This document shows, piece by piece, positions 32,151 through 43,214 of a DNA stretch of 64,000 nt. Position numbers and translations under genes: made by a program. The stretch's first letter is position 1, and every line of letters starts with the position of its first letter. Below the pieces are notes generated by a model, which did not search any database, had not been told where the DNA came from, and saw only the letters and a list, made by a program, of their open reading frames with translations. This DNA comes from Blastomussa wellsi. Taxonomy: Eukaryota > Cnidaria > Anthozoa > Scleractinia > Plerogyridae. Where the stretch lies: contig OX393570.1 of assembly GCA_947652115.1 (NCBI GenBank), positions 12,393,115 to 12,457,114 on the forward strand, given 5' to 3'.

Positions 32151-32490
32151 TGTTCAGTAAGACTTGATTTCCTATGGAAGGTCACAAATATCACGATTCG
32201 CCCTCCCTGCTAAAATTTCACTGAAATTCCTCTTGATAATTCTGCAGGAGCATCTAGGCACAGGACAATGATTTTAGCTGACTTGACCCGAAAAGATAAA
32301 AAAAACCTGAGACAGTGCCCCTTTAATAAATCCTAAAAGATTTGGGATGACTTGGATTAAAATCATCCTCTGTGTAAACACAGTAAGAAGTTTGGTGCCT
32401 GTTGCTGATTTGAGTCTACTTTATTCTAAGCTTTACATGCATATAGCACCATTTATCTGGATGGGTTATTAATGTGGTGTTTTCTCTCAG

Positions 32491-32573
32491 GTGATGGTCC
32501 TGGTTTAAGAGATTTTGTCATTCGCAATGGAGTGGTTACACCATTGCTCAAGTTTGTTAACCCTAATGTCCCT
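32491..32573 (+). CDS. KPNA3/KPNA4-like: Importin alpha exon 9 (ARM 3/4)
   Basis: Reads (G)DGPGLRDFVIRNGVVTPL then LKFVNPNVP. It corresponds to [28 protein letters not shown]. Enters phase 1, leaves phase 0; acceptor GTTTTCTCTCAG, donor GTAAGT. Confidence 0.95.
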
Positions 32574-32939
32574 GTAAGTTTTATTCATTTACAATTTTAT
32601 TTCAGAAAATATAACTTGGTTAGGGTGATTCCTCAGTACTGCATTTCGCATCCTTACTGCGCAGAATTTTATGTGCGATTAGTGCACAGCGTGAACAATA
32701 TGGCAGCTTTTCTATACGGATTTGCTCACGAGTGAGATAAATGTTATTCTTCTAAAGCATGGTTATTGCAGAATTGTGGTGTACCAATGATCATCTTTAA
32801 GTTAAAAAAAGAAAATTTTTTGGAAAGGAAAAAGTTATCACTACAACCTCTCAGAAAACAGTTACTCGAGGATGCCAATATGTGACCTATCACACGAAAA
32901 CGTACGCTAACGGCTTTCCGTTTTTGAACGGAATTCCGT

Positions 32940-33185
32940 TTGCAAGCTGTTTGTGAGCCTTTAGGAAAAAGATTGCCTCCGTTCGAACGAGTTGGTCAAA
33001 TGTTTATAAATATTTCCATTTGTTCGAACAACTTGCTCACCCATTTGGTAAAACAGTAATGAGCTCGAATGGCTCGGCTCACTCGTTCGAACAACTTGCT
33101 TACCAACTCGGAAAAACGGCTTACTCAACCGCTTGAACAACTTGATCACTAAAATTAATGACTTGCTCAGTTGCTCACACTACTG
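32940..33185. repeat. TTCGAACAACTTGCTCACC repeat cluster
   Basis: Three to four degenerate copies of GTTCGAACAACTTGCT(C/T)ACC...GG(T/A)AAAAC at about 33013, 33090 and 33132, with a diverged copy at 32984. Spacing is about 50-75 bp. No coding content. Confidence 0.65.
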
Positions 33186-33479
33186 CACAAAAATAATTAT
33201 CCACGCACTGGAACTGAACGGCCCTGTTCATTCATCAGTAATTGTGTCAACATTGAAGCTAAGTCGCCCCAATACTAAAGTCGTGTTGCCAAAGTTTTCA
33301 AAGAAAAACATAAACACTGCAATTATATTTTGCATTTTAGGATTGTTTACCTTTGTATAAGACAAACATTTGATGGTCTTCGACTGACTTTCGGACGCGT
33401 GCCGACAAAAAACTTCTGAGTATCCTGTCTAACATTCATGCGTTTTTTCAAAGCTATGGGTAATTGATAATTGCGATTA

Positions 33480-33790
33480 AAGCTCGTCGTTCTACAACTG
33501 AAGCAGAGATCATCAAGAACAGCTCCGAGATCGCCATGGTTTGTCGATCAAGCGGACCTCTTCAGTGGTGAACTAAACATGTCAGCAAAACGAAAGAAAA
33601 TGAGCTGTTATTCGCGAAAGTATCCTGAATTTGATGAAACACTTCGGAAGTGATTTTTGGAGCAGAGAAGTGGGGGAAAATTTTCTGTTTTGAACCACAA
33701 TTACACCACTACCTCCAGTTGATTTCTGTCAGATTGTGTTAATGTTTACTTGACCGTGGGAAAAACCACTTCTGATTGGCCAGTTTCGGA
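33480..33790 (+). pseudogene. pogo/Tigger-type transposase N-terminal remnant, copy B
   Basis: Reads MSAKRKKMSCYSRKYPEFDE then TLRK-stop. It matches copy A at 30-330 in the protein and in flanking noncoding sequence (CTTGACCGTGGGAAaaACCACTTCTGATTGG). The TGA replaces the Trp codon of the K-W-F motif. Only the N-terminal helix-turn-helix is represented. Confidence 0.55.
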
Positions 33791-33862
33791 TGTTGTGAAA
33801 GCAATTGATCGAAAGTTCATAGGAATTGCGGTTAACATTAGCAGATTTTAGAATTCTTCAGC

Positions 33863-35251
33863 GGGTGTCTGTAAAACACGGAACACCCCGGAACACATCT
33901 GGAACAGTGAAATTTTAAAGACATATTAAATATATATTAATATAAAATTAAAAAAGACATGTAAATTAAAAATTGAAACAATTAACCAAAATTAATTGAA
34001 CCAGGTCAGTGCTTACTGAAGTAGAATTTTGTTCCAAACATTCAGACTCATCATTCACAAAATAATGGACTAAAGGCTTCCGACGAGAAGCTCTGAGAAG
34101 TTGTCTGAAGACTTCCAAGATTAGGTTTCAGAACATTTTAATTTGCGATGCGTTGGTTCAATAAAAAAGGAAACACTCGGACCCAATCTCTGAAATATTA
34201 GTCACATCAACACCATTTCAGAGTTCACATTATTTTAATAATGGAATCAAACCGACGACAAAGGACATTTTACCTTACCTATCATCCACAAATGTTGGCT
34301 GAAATAGGGTGGAATCATCGTCCGAGTCGCTTATTTTTAAAGCAAACAAGCTATTAAATGCCAGCACTAACTTTACTGTTAAACCAACCAGAAGCTTCTT
34401 TTTTGACCTGAAAATGTGACAGTCGGGAAAATTTCCCACGAAAAGAAAGAAATGTCTGTGGTTTTGAACACGACGCATGCTGCAACGTACATTTTCGCGA
34501 ATTGTGTTGACATCTCCAGTTTTTTCGGGGAAGAGGGATTTCGACGAAAAGATTATGCAAGAACTAGACCAATTTAATATTTACCTCGGGCTACGTCCAC
34601 ACTAATCCGCATTAAGGCAACTTTTTTTCTCCGGATTGGCCTAACGTCCACACTAAAATGGCGTTTTCGGTCATCGAAAATGGAACTTTTTTAAAATGCT
34701 TTCAGTCCAAAGTGGATACATTTGGAAACGCTGGCTAGGTGTGTTGGTGTGGACGGCAAAAACGCAAACACCAAAACAATCCAATAACGTGACGTGCTCA
34801 GGTAATGTGTGCATGCTCTAGCATGTATCTATTTGAGTGTTTCTAGTAGAGCGAAAACACTGTTTTCAAATTTATCCAGCTTAGTGTGGACGTAGCCTCA
34901 GACATCTGATTGTCGAAGAAGAAATCCAAAATGTAACTCGAAGATAAATTCAATCAATCATAATATTCATTTCCTTTTAATTGGTTCTTCTTTTCTCAGA
35001 CAGGGAAAGCCTTCAGAATTTTCAGAAATGTTCGGCTCAGTTTTGGAATCTTTGAAACCTTCAGTTTTGTGAGCGGTAAATCCTTTGAACTCGAAATACA
35101 ACATTTTAAGCACTGAGCCTGTTCCATTTCGGTTATTATTTCAATGTTTTTAAGAATTTTATGTTTGTTTTTTTATGTTCATGTTAGTAATTTTTAGTGT
35201 TCCGGGTGTATTTTGGGTGTGTTCTGGGTGTTCCGTGTTTTACGGACACCC
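33863..35251. mobile_element. TIR element with perfect 9-bp target duplication (1,389 bp)
   Basis: GGGTGTCTGTAAAACACGGA (start) is mirrored by TCCGTGTTTTACGGACACCC (end); the terminal 26 bp are themselves partly palindromic. Flanks are TTCTTCAGC on both sides (33854-33862 and 35252-35260). A 9-bp duplication suggests a Mutator-like or similar transposase. Interior frames (for example 34560-34275 minus) are not recognised. A further MITE is nested inside at about 34589-34898. Confidence 0.82.
34589..34898. mobile_element. GGCTACGTCCACACTAA-ended MITE
   Basis: 17-bp inverted ends GGCTACGTCCACACTAA / TTAGTGTGGACGTAGCC enclose about 275 bp, which also contains repeated internal CGTCCACACTAA and GTGTGGACG words. 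No ORF. No clear target duplication, so superfamily undecided (hAT-like ends are possible). Confidence 0.7.
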
Positions 35252-35461
35252 TTCTTCAGCTATCCTTCGTTTCACCCGTTTAACAGAAAGCCGTTAGTGT
35301 ACGTTTTCGCGTGAAAGGTCACATATAGCCTTGGGAACAACGAATCGAGGGACATTTTGAGTCGGTATCATTTAAATTTGTCTGATTTTTTCATAAATTA
35401 TATGTTGTATTGTTCCATATATCGAGACTTGTTAGCTATCAAGTTTTTGCCAAGTATTCCG

Positions 35462-35660
35462 TAGCCTGCGTAGCTGGCGGGATTCGCGGCGAAGTGCTTT
35501 AGTTTTTGGGGAGGCTGTCTTTGGAGCGGCAAAGTAGTGGGGAGATTGGTGAGAAGTCGAGTTGAAATCTCTTGCATGGCTTCGCTGCTTGACCTTTGCA
35601 GGCTTTACCCATGAATGCTGAGTAGCTTGCACTCTCAAATCCCGCCGGCTATGCAGGCTA
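35462..35660. mobile_element. TAGCCTGC-ended MITE (199 bp)
   Basis: TAGCCTGCGTAGCTGGCGGG is mirrored by CCCGCCGGCTATGCAGGCTA. Flanks AGTATTCCG / AGTATTATT share six of nine bases, in line with an eroded 9-bp duplication. It is one of the TAGCCTGC group (also 14337, 37533-38480 and 50867-51041). Confidence 0.75.
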
Positions 35661-35924
35661 AGTATTATTTCCTTATAGCTAATGCAAAATTTACTGTGAA
35701 ACAATAAAATAGTGTGCGTGATTAGCATAAATGGGGTAAGATTGACTTATCATATCTCTTTTGCGAGAAAGGTGACCTACCTTTTTTGTTGTAGTGTTTT
35801 GAAACAGTGCTTGGAAGGAGACATATAGGGAAAGTTAAAAAAATCTTTGGACAACTTTTATTTCTGAGGAATCACCTTAGTAGCCACATGTTATGCCTAT
35901 CAATACTTTATAGTTCAAGTGTCT

Positions 35925-36150
35925 ATGAAATGAAGAAACAAGCAGCTGAAAAATAAACTTATTTGAAAGGCCTTAAAGAATTAAGAAGAATGAAGTTTTC
36001 CTTTTTGTAATATAACAAATATTCAAGTTTTTTGTGTTACGCAAATTATGTCCTGATGATGTCATAAAGTGTGCCAGGGTGCAAAAACACAAACACAAAA
36101 TATAGCATATTTCTGCAAGTAATTGTGCAATGCAATTGGAACTTTACAGG
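35925..36150. repeat. Half copy of the TTAA fold-back family
   Basis: AAGTGTCTATGAAATGAAG, ATTTGAAAGGCCTTAAAG, AATGAAGTTTTCCTTTTTGT and CAAATTATGTCCTGATGATG follow the left arm of the element at 4699-5156. The right arm is absent. Confidence 0.6.
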
Positions 36151-37532
36151 CACATAATGTGCTTGAAGCTAACAGTCATTCACTCGTGAAAAATGAGTAA
36201 AATGTACCACGGGACGAGTGAGAATTGAGATTATTCTTACTTTTGGACGAGTATGCAGTTTATTGTCTTCATCTGTTTTGTTTTTTACGAATTTGAAGTC
36301 AATAAAAGCAACTATTAAACGCATGCCTTGTCTTTGTTTACAACGCTGTGTCGCCATTTTGTTCGAGCGAACACTTTCTAACATGAGCAGTAGATACTCA
36401 TAGCAGCACAGTAACAATTATGGCCCCTCGTCGCAGTTTTTCATTGCTGGGCTATTTCAAGGGAACATAGCAAAGTGCAAAGCAAAGTACACAAGGAAGA
36501 AAAAGAAGCTTCAACAACCACAGGCTGTGAAGACTCCGAAGCGGAAAGGGCTTTCAAGGAAGCATGGAGTAAGGAATTCGAGTGGCTGATGTACGACAAT
36601 GAAGCAGGAAAAATGTTCTGCCAATGTTGCCTAGATTTTCCAAACAGCAAAAACAAGGAGTCAGAATTTTCAGCTGGATCGCCTGTGAGCTCATGAAAGA
36701 TGTGCTGGGCATGTTTTGAGTGTGGATGCTAAAGTTGCTAAGAACAAAGATACAGGGAAAGGGTCAATCAATGCTACATTATTGAGACTAGAGAAAGAAA
36801 CTGTGATGGAAGAAGATGGAAAAGGAAAAGCTGTTCAATACAGCCTACTACGTATGTTATCTCAAGATGCCTTTTTCCAGTTTTCCTCATTTGTGTTCTC
36901 TTCAAACAAAAAATGGACTTATGTTCGGACAAACATACAGAAATGACCATGCATGTAAAAAATGTTGCAAGCATATATCCCAGGTCATGAAAAATGAACC
37001 ATCAGCTATAATTAAGAATGCACAATTTCTGGCTGTATTGGCAGATGGAAGCACAGATATGAGTGCGATTAACGAAGAAATTGTTTGTGTAAGATGTGTT
37101 TTGCCATTAACAGAAACCACAACATTTTCTGTGGGACTGAAAGAGGTTCCTAATGCAAAAGCACCTGGAATTCTTCATGCCATTGAAACAGCTATGGACA
37201 AGAAATATGAGCACTGGAATCTACTGGTACAGATGGTGCTTCAGCCATGATAGGTAGACAGGCTGGTGTTGTGGCATTGTTGCAAGCCGAAGTTCCAGTT
37301 ATTGGAGTCCACTGTATTGCTCATAAACTGGAACTAGCTTTTGCTGATACTTTTAAGTCATGTGAGGTCATGTGAAAGAAGTGCTTACTGGCTGTTGGAA
37401 ACATTACTGGTAGTCTGCTAAAGCAATAAGAGAACTGAAGGAGCTTGTAGATGACGTGGAGGTCAATGTGGGAACCTACAAAAGCTGATGGGACCAGATG
37501 GGTACCACACTTTTTACGAGCAATTGAAGTGT

Positions 37533-38480
37533 TAGCCTGCATTGCAGCGGGACGTGTCACATAATCCTCGGTATAGTCCGTCTGTGCAACGGCTCCCAAA
37601 AGCTTGTTCCGACCCCCTGCAGGTTCGCAATGATCTGTGTATTCATTTCTGATTGGCTAGGTTAGCATTATATTGCGTAATTGTCACGCGACAATTTGAG
37701 AAGCTTACACTTTGAAAAACAAAAGTCGTGAAGGTCAAAAAGCCTGTGTCTAGTTTGTCCATATATTGTAATTTATGCTGTTGTTTAATAGATCAGAGTC
37801 ACGAAAGAGTATTGCTTGAGAAAGGGTGGAAACAATTCGACATGCTTGCCGAATTGAATAGTCTGGAGTTATCGATCCGATCGATAAGCAAGTACATCTG
37901 CAAAAACTGTGTTGCAGAACTGAAAAAAACGAAGAAGACTTCTTGAGCAGATAGACAAGTTTGAAGAAGAACTTAAATGTGTGCTGGGACTCCATTATCA
38001 TAAAAGATAAGTGACTTGAGTCTTCCATAAGCGATCGCAACAGCAATATCACAATGACAACGCTGGAACCACGAGCGCTTCCGGTGCGATTGGAAGACAC
38101 TGGAAAGTAAAAGATTTGCCATATCCTGTTGTCCAATTCACGAATACATTGTGGCCTCCAAGAAATGTCTTTAGTGTGTTTTCTCGTTCTAGTAGAAGTT
38201 GATCAATTTCAAACATTCATCACTGATCTCCATCGTTTTGTTTTCACGAGAAAAACAAGGAAAAAATTAAATTAACTCGTTACGTAACTGCACAGTTGAC
38301 TGCACGTCTGCTGCACGTGAAGTGAATTAAAATTGGACCAATCGAAAAGCTCGATAGAAAGCAATATGATACTAGCCAATCAGAAATGAATACACAGATT
38401 CTTGTAAACGAAACAAGCTTTTGGGAGCCGTTGCGCAGATGGACTTTACCGGCGGTTTTGTCCGTCTGCAACGCAGGCTA
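37533..38480. mobile_element. TAGCCTGC-ended TIR element with 9-bp duplication (948 bp), inside the hAT remnant
   Basis: Ends TAGCCTGCATTGCAG and CTGCAACGCAGGCTA are inverted repeats, and similarity continues for about 130 bp (GGCTCCCAAAAGCTTGTT..., ATCTGTGTATTCATTTCTGA, mirrored on the right). TTGAAGTGT flanks both sides (37524-37532 and 38481-38489). The interior holds a small two-CxxC ORF. No transposase. Confidence 0.85.
37728..38010 (+). CDS. Small two-CxxC (zinc-ribbon-like) ORF carried by the 948-bp TIR element
   Basis: The frame 37728-37946 starts MKVKKPVSSLSIYCNLCCCL and ends near YICKNCVAELKKTKKTS. It has the spacing C-x2-C, about 50 residues, C-x2-C expected of a bipartite zinc-binding module. 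After a seven-A run (about 37923-37929) the next frame continues RRLLEQIDKFEEELKCVLGL, a coiled-coil-like tail with stop near 38010, so a one-base indel in the run probably truncated a longer protein of about 94 residues. I do not know the family. Coiled-coil plus zinc ribbon suggests DNA or protein binding, but this is inference. Confidence 0.5.
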
Positions 38481-38977
38481 TTGAAGTGTTGGTTGGGAAA
38501 AAATACAAGGTTATAGTTGCACACTTTGATCATACAGCACAAGCAAAAGATTCATCTGCCGAGATACAAGGAAGAGCAAAAAATGTCCACAAAAAACTGA
38601 CTAGTAGCTACAGGTTTTTACAGTACTTGCCTTTGCTGTGGGTTATTGCTTTTGAAATATCCCAAGTCTCCCTTGTCTTCCAGAGAAATGAAGTTGCAGC
38701 ATCAGATGTGAAACATGAACTGGACAGGGTTGACCTTGACCTGCAGAACATCGCCTGACGTGGAGGCAGGCATTTGCAGTCATTCCAGGAAAAAGTTGGT
38801 GATGGAGTAGTATTTCAGGATGTGAATCTCAAGGGAGTAGAGAATGATAAAGAAATATTTGCAGGAAACAGGGAAGATATCCTCAGTGATTCAAGGAGAT
38901 CTCTGCAGCAAAGGTTTGAGATGTTCTGCTCTCCTGTTCGGCCACTGTGATTACAAATCACAATTCATGGCCAAGAA

Positions 38978-39278
38978 ACGGTAAAGGTAAAGTGTGCATT
39001 CGAGCCTAAGTGGCTCATCTGGCCAGCGCTTATCTCCGGTTTCCGTAGCATAAAGCGACTAGGAGCATTTCTACTCTCCCCTGGATGGGATGCTAGTCCA
39101 TCGCAGGGTTACCCCCCAGCAGTAAATCTGACGGTACCCATTTATACACCTGGGAGGAGGGAGGCACTGTGAGAGTAAAGTGTGAAGAACAAAACACAAT
39201 GTCTCCGGCCAGGGCTCGAACCCGGACCGCTCGATCCTGAGACAAGGGCACTAACCATTAGGCCACCGCACCTCCCTC
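38978..39278 (-). mobile_element. tRNA-derived SINE (301 bp)
   Basis: On the minus strand the 5' head reads GGTGCGGTGGCCTAATGGTT AGTG (A-box, T-R-G-Y-N-N-A-N-N-N-G) and GGGTTCGAGCCCTGG (B-box, G-G-T-T-C-G-A-N-T/C-C-C), the internal RNA polymerase III promoter of a tRNA. The tail ends in a short TTTACC repeat. The target duplication ATTCATGGCCAAGAA (38963-38977) / ATTCATGACCAAGAA (39279-39293) has one mismatch. Mobilised in trans by a LINE. Confidence 0.88.
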
Positions 39279-39994
39279 ATTCATGACCAAGAACAAGGGA
39301 TCAATTAGGACTGTATGGTGAGGAGGATGTTGTAGTCCTGGCCAATCACCACAGAGATGTGCTGAACAAAAATGGATTTGGTATTATTGTGGCAAAAGAG
39401 GAGTGGCTATCCTTGAAACTACATGCCATGAATACCAGAGCCATGGAAACCCTGACAAAGCAAGTTTTCTGGAAGCAAATATTCACCTTGAACTATGATC
39501 AGTTTTCACAAGTGCTTATGTTAGTGGAGATAAGCTTAGCCATAGCTGTTTCGTCCTCTTGTTGTGAGAGGGGTTTTTCTTGTATGTCAAGACTTATACA
39601 GAAATTCCCTTGATGTGTCCACAGTTGACCACTTTGTGAACATTTGTCTAAATGGTCCCAGCCCAATGGAATTCATTGCTGATAAAGCCATTATTTACTG
39701 GGTGCAAGAATCACAGAGGGTTTGCCGACCTAACTTCTTGGATTAAAGTTTAAGGGACAGTGACAGATGAAAACACAACAATGTTGAGTTTCTAGTTGTC
39801 CTTTATTTCAAAACTATTTATATTTCTGGAATTGGATATTGGTACTGAGAATACCAGTCCATCATTTTCTGTGGGAGATAGCTGTAACTGTATTCTTCCG
39901 AGTGAATGAGTAAATTTGAAAACAAATATATGGGACCAATAAGTTTTTTTCCAGGACCACTTGTTCCAGGAAAACAATTTCAGAAAGTTAGTTT

Positions 39995-40536
39995 CAAGCA
40001 CTGGACATTACACCCTAAAAATACACCACATCATGCATATTTTGATGTTGTTATGGCAACAATCTTGGTTCCAGTCTCTTTTCTCTTTAAATCAAATGTT
40101 ACCCATTTGTGACTGTGTAGGACAAAATGATTGATCCCATTTAAAGCACACACAATGCCCATATTGCACTAGCTTTCCTAAGTGGACAAAGACAGGAATA
40201 ATCATTTCTGGATATTAGAGATTTGAAAGTGGATGTGTTGCCATAGCAATACCAAAATATACACCATGTAATGTATTTCTTTGGCTATACCATTCTAACC
40301 TATTTTCAATTTCATTGCATCATTACTTGCAGAGATATTCTCCATTTTGTGCTTTGACCCCCATACGCTCACACCTTATTATGTCATCAGTACCTAATTT
40401 GCAGAATACAAAAATTTCAATTTCTATGGAATGATAGGAAATATCACAAAAAATGCTGTTCTTCTCCATTTTTAAAGGCCTTTCAAATAAGCTTATTTTG
40501 CAATAGCTTGTTTTTTTTTTTCATTTCATAGGCACT
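39995..40536. repeat. TTAA fold-back family copy, left part decayed
   Basis: The right arm (CAAATAAGCTTATTTTGC..., TCATTTCATAGGCACTTTAG) and the central ATACACCA.../GATGTTGTTATGGCAACA blocks match the 4699-5156 element. The last ends GGCACT at 40536, followed by TTAG. The left terminal arm could not be traced. Confidence 0.6.
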
Positions 40537-40629
40537 TTAGTGACATGTAAGCCCTCAAATTAATTTTTCATTTTCTGCACTTCGTAACCTTACTGTACAA
40601 TCCATTAACTTCTAAAGCAAATGCATGTT

Positions 40630-41410
40630 ATTTTGTTTTATCAAGACAGAAAGGGCATCAAAGGAAACCAAGATGGAAAGTCCCAGATGGAATTTGAACC
40701 CACAACCCTCCGTGATCTAGCCAGTTGCTCTAACGACTGAGCTACAGGAGACTATGATGAAAAAGGGTGAAATGTGGGTCTTTGACTGGAACTGCATTGG
40801 GCGGTTTTCTCCAAGTTTCCTTTGATGCCATTTCTATCTTGATGTACTTCTTTGATTACTCACTTTGGAGGTTGGTTGGTCCCATCTTTGATATGCTTCA
40901 ATGTGACAGCATAATGCACTGATGAATCATGTGTGCCAGTCATCATTTGTCTGTGTAACTGTGTGATGCAGATCACCATAGAGTCTCCAGTAGCTCAGTG
41001 ATTTCATTAGAGCATCCAGCCAGATCACAGAGGATCATGGGTTCTAATCCCATCTGGGACTCTGATTTTTCCGAGTTTTCTTTGATGCCATTTCTATCTA
41101 GATGTATTTTTTGGATTACTCACTTTGGAGGTTGGTTGGTCTCATCTTTGATATGTGACAGCGTGATGCTGTCACGTGTCATGTGTGCTAGTCATCATTT
41201 GTCTGTGTAACTGCACGATGCAGTTCCTTTCAAAGACCCACATTTCACCCTTGCTCACCATGTAGTCTCCAGCAGCTTGAAGTGGTTATAGCAGGAGGGT
41301 CGTGGGTTCAAATCCCATCTGGGACTCGGAATTTTGCTCAGAGTTTCCTTTGATGACTTTTCTATCTTGATGATTTTCTTTGATTACTCACTTTGGGGCA
41401 TATTTTATTA
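40630..41410. repeat. Cluster of tRNA-headed SINE units
   Basis: Three tRNA-like heads: minus strand 40681-40753, plus strand 40982-41062 (TAGCTCAGTG...GGTTCTAATCCCATC) and plus strand 41261-41328 (GTGGGTTCAAATCCCATCTG). Each is followed by the same tail TTTCCTTTGATGCCATTTCT and ATCTTGATGTA.TT.TTTGAT then TACTCACTTTGGAGG. An additional headless tail lies at about 40800-40960. The two plus heads are about 280 bp apart, so the cluster looks like a local tandem multiplication after one insertion. Confidence 0.75.
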
Positions 41411-41573
41411 AATGCCTTTTTTTATTACTGTGTCAACTTCCATCTGGACTGACTTATATGATTATAAACAAGTGTACTCTGGACTTCTCATGAATCTAAC
41501 TCCCCCATCCAAGCTTGGAAAATTAATTATCTTTGCTGGTTGACATCCAGTTTTTAATGTCAGCTTGTGATAA

Positions 41574-41741
<168 letters not shown>

Positions 41742-41896
41742 TGATAAGTGGAGAACTTCTATGCTTTCCAAAAAGGGAACCTCGTCTCTTGAAACAAGTT
41801 GATGTTAAGTTGTATCAAAATAGTATCTAAATGATAAAATTTGCCAGATAAGTGCAATACAACATTTCATACTCATTAGGCATTCGTGCCCAATAG

Positions 41897-42600
41897 CCCT
41901 GGGCTAGTGGAGGTCTAGTGGATTTTGCCATTGGATTTTGCCATTGCCTGGTGGGCAAGTGAAGGATTAAAGGATTTAAGACGGAATCCATCAGGAAGTT
42001 GAGTAATATTTATTTGAGTTGGACAAAAATCGAGTACCAGAATAATTTAAATCATATTGTGTTATTGTTTACCCTTAATAAAAAAAAAGATGTAAGTAAT
42101 TATCTGCAATAACACCGACAACGATTTCTTATCAGAGCCCGAGAAAATGAATTTTAAAGATCACAAACTGTAGGCAAAATCTAACGTGAAGCCATTTTTT
42201 AAAATCGTCTTTAAGCGATTCTTTTTAATTATAGTGGAACTTCGAAATTTGATGTTTGGTGTTGTTAGAAAAGATTTCTTTTGATAAGATATTTGAAGCA
42301 GTAACTAAAAAGTTTTCAATAAGGTGTAATTTTGTATAATTTTGGTACAACAATTTCTTATCAGAGACTGAGAAAATGAATTTCAAAGCTCGCAAGCTAT
42401 AGGAAAAATCTCACATCTTTTAAGCAATTCAGTGGAATTCAGTGGAACTTCGAAATTTGTTTTCGATGTTTGGTGTTGTTAGAAAAGATTTCTCTAGCTT
42501 GATAATATATTTAAAGTAATAACACAAAAGCTTGCACTAAGGTGTAAATCATTTTGATACATAATTTTGTCCAATGAATGCTGGCAGTCCTAACGGATTC
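41897..42600. repeat. Diverged element with 230-bp tandem units
   Basis: CAATTTCTTATCAGAG.C.GAGAAAATGAATTT.AAAG at about 42123 recurs at about 42352, and both units run on to TGGAACTTCGAAATTTG and GATGTTTGGTGTTGTTAGAA. The left border (ACGGAATCCATCAGGAAGTT, 41976-42027) is the reversed repeat seen next to exon 1, and ACGGATTCCGTCGTAAG near 42592 may be the opposite border. Confidence 0.65.
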
Positions 42601-43214
42601 CGTCGTAAGTTTTCAGGGATAACTTTTTTTTAGAAAATTAATTTAACATCAATTTCGATTTCGATCGAAAGCCGACCTGCCGTAGATAAATTTGCATAAA
42701 AATCATTGGGATTGCATTGCATTCAATTAACTATTTTGCGTGAAATTCTTGCCATTTAAGTAATCTAGTAAAGTTGTCTAGTCATCTTTAATCGAGGATT
42801 GTCTGGAAAAGTTGTTGTTTGTGAATTCAACGTTTTTGTTCATGCACGTGCATATTTAACCTCAAGTTTAATAACATTTGCCACTGAAACCAGACACGGA
42901 TACTTTCATTGTTCCTTGAAACAATTAGCATCGCCATCCTATTATTTTGAAGTAGTTTTACGAACTGAAAGTTATGAAAAATTAAACAAAAGTTTTTCTT
43001 TCTTTGAACCCGTTATGTCGAGATTTTCATACCATAATTTTGTTTACAAGTTTACTGATGTGGGACTTGGCACTTCCAAGATTTGAAACTGCCGACATAA
43101 CAAAGTAACTAACTTTCTTAGCTTTTCCTCAGAACACCAATCTACTTAATGTATTAGAGGGGGTAAGTTTCAAAAGAAACTGTGGTGCTGCGTCGGTGGG
43201 AAGCATAACAATAT

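Larger units (their letters stand above)
32624..35876. mobile_element. TTAG-flanked TIR element C (3.25 kb, composite)
   Basis: Starts GGTGATTCCTCAG and ends with its exact complement CTGAGGAATCACC, each flanked by TTAG (32620-32623 and 35877-35880). Its left interior (TACTGCATTTCGCATCCTTACTGCGCA) matches the right end of element D at 45196-45841, so they are one family in opposite orientation. No transposase ORF seen. It contains a pogo remnant, a 9-bp-duplication element and two MITEs. Confidence 0.75.
36430..39746 (+). pseudogene. hAT-superfamily transposase remnant (TTF-zinc-finger type), interrupted twice
   Basis: Parts in order: 36475-36690 FKEAWSKEFEWLMYDNEAGK then MFCQCCLDF (TTF/BED-like N-terminal finger); about 36930-37370 NDHACKKCCKHISQVMKNEP, LAVLADGSTDMSAINEEIVC (first catalytic Asp region), GVHCIAHKLELAFADTF; 38486-38758 central helices; 39359-39746 LVEISLAIAVSSSCCERGFS (hAT C-terminal dimerisation helix) and IIYWVQESQRVCR. 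Many stops and frameshifts. It is broken by a 948-bp TIR element (37533-38480) and by a SINE (38978-39278). It resembles animal hAT proteins of the ZNF862/KIAA1586-like type by pattern only. Confidence 0.82.

Noticed and set aside
37321..37599. Minus-strand 92-codon frame
   Set aside because: It runs across the border of the hAT remnant and the inserted TIR element, so it cannot be an ancestral gene.
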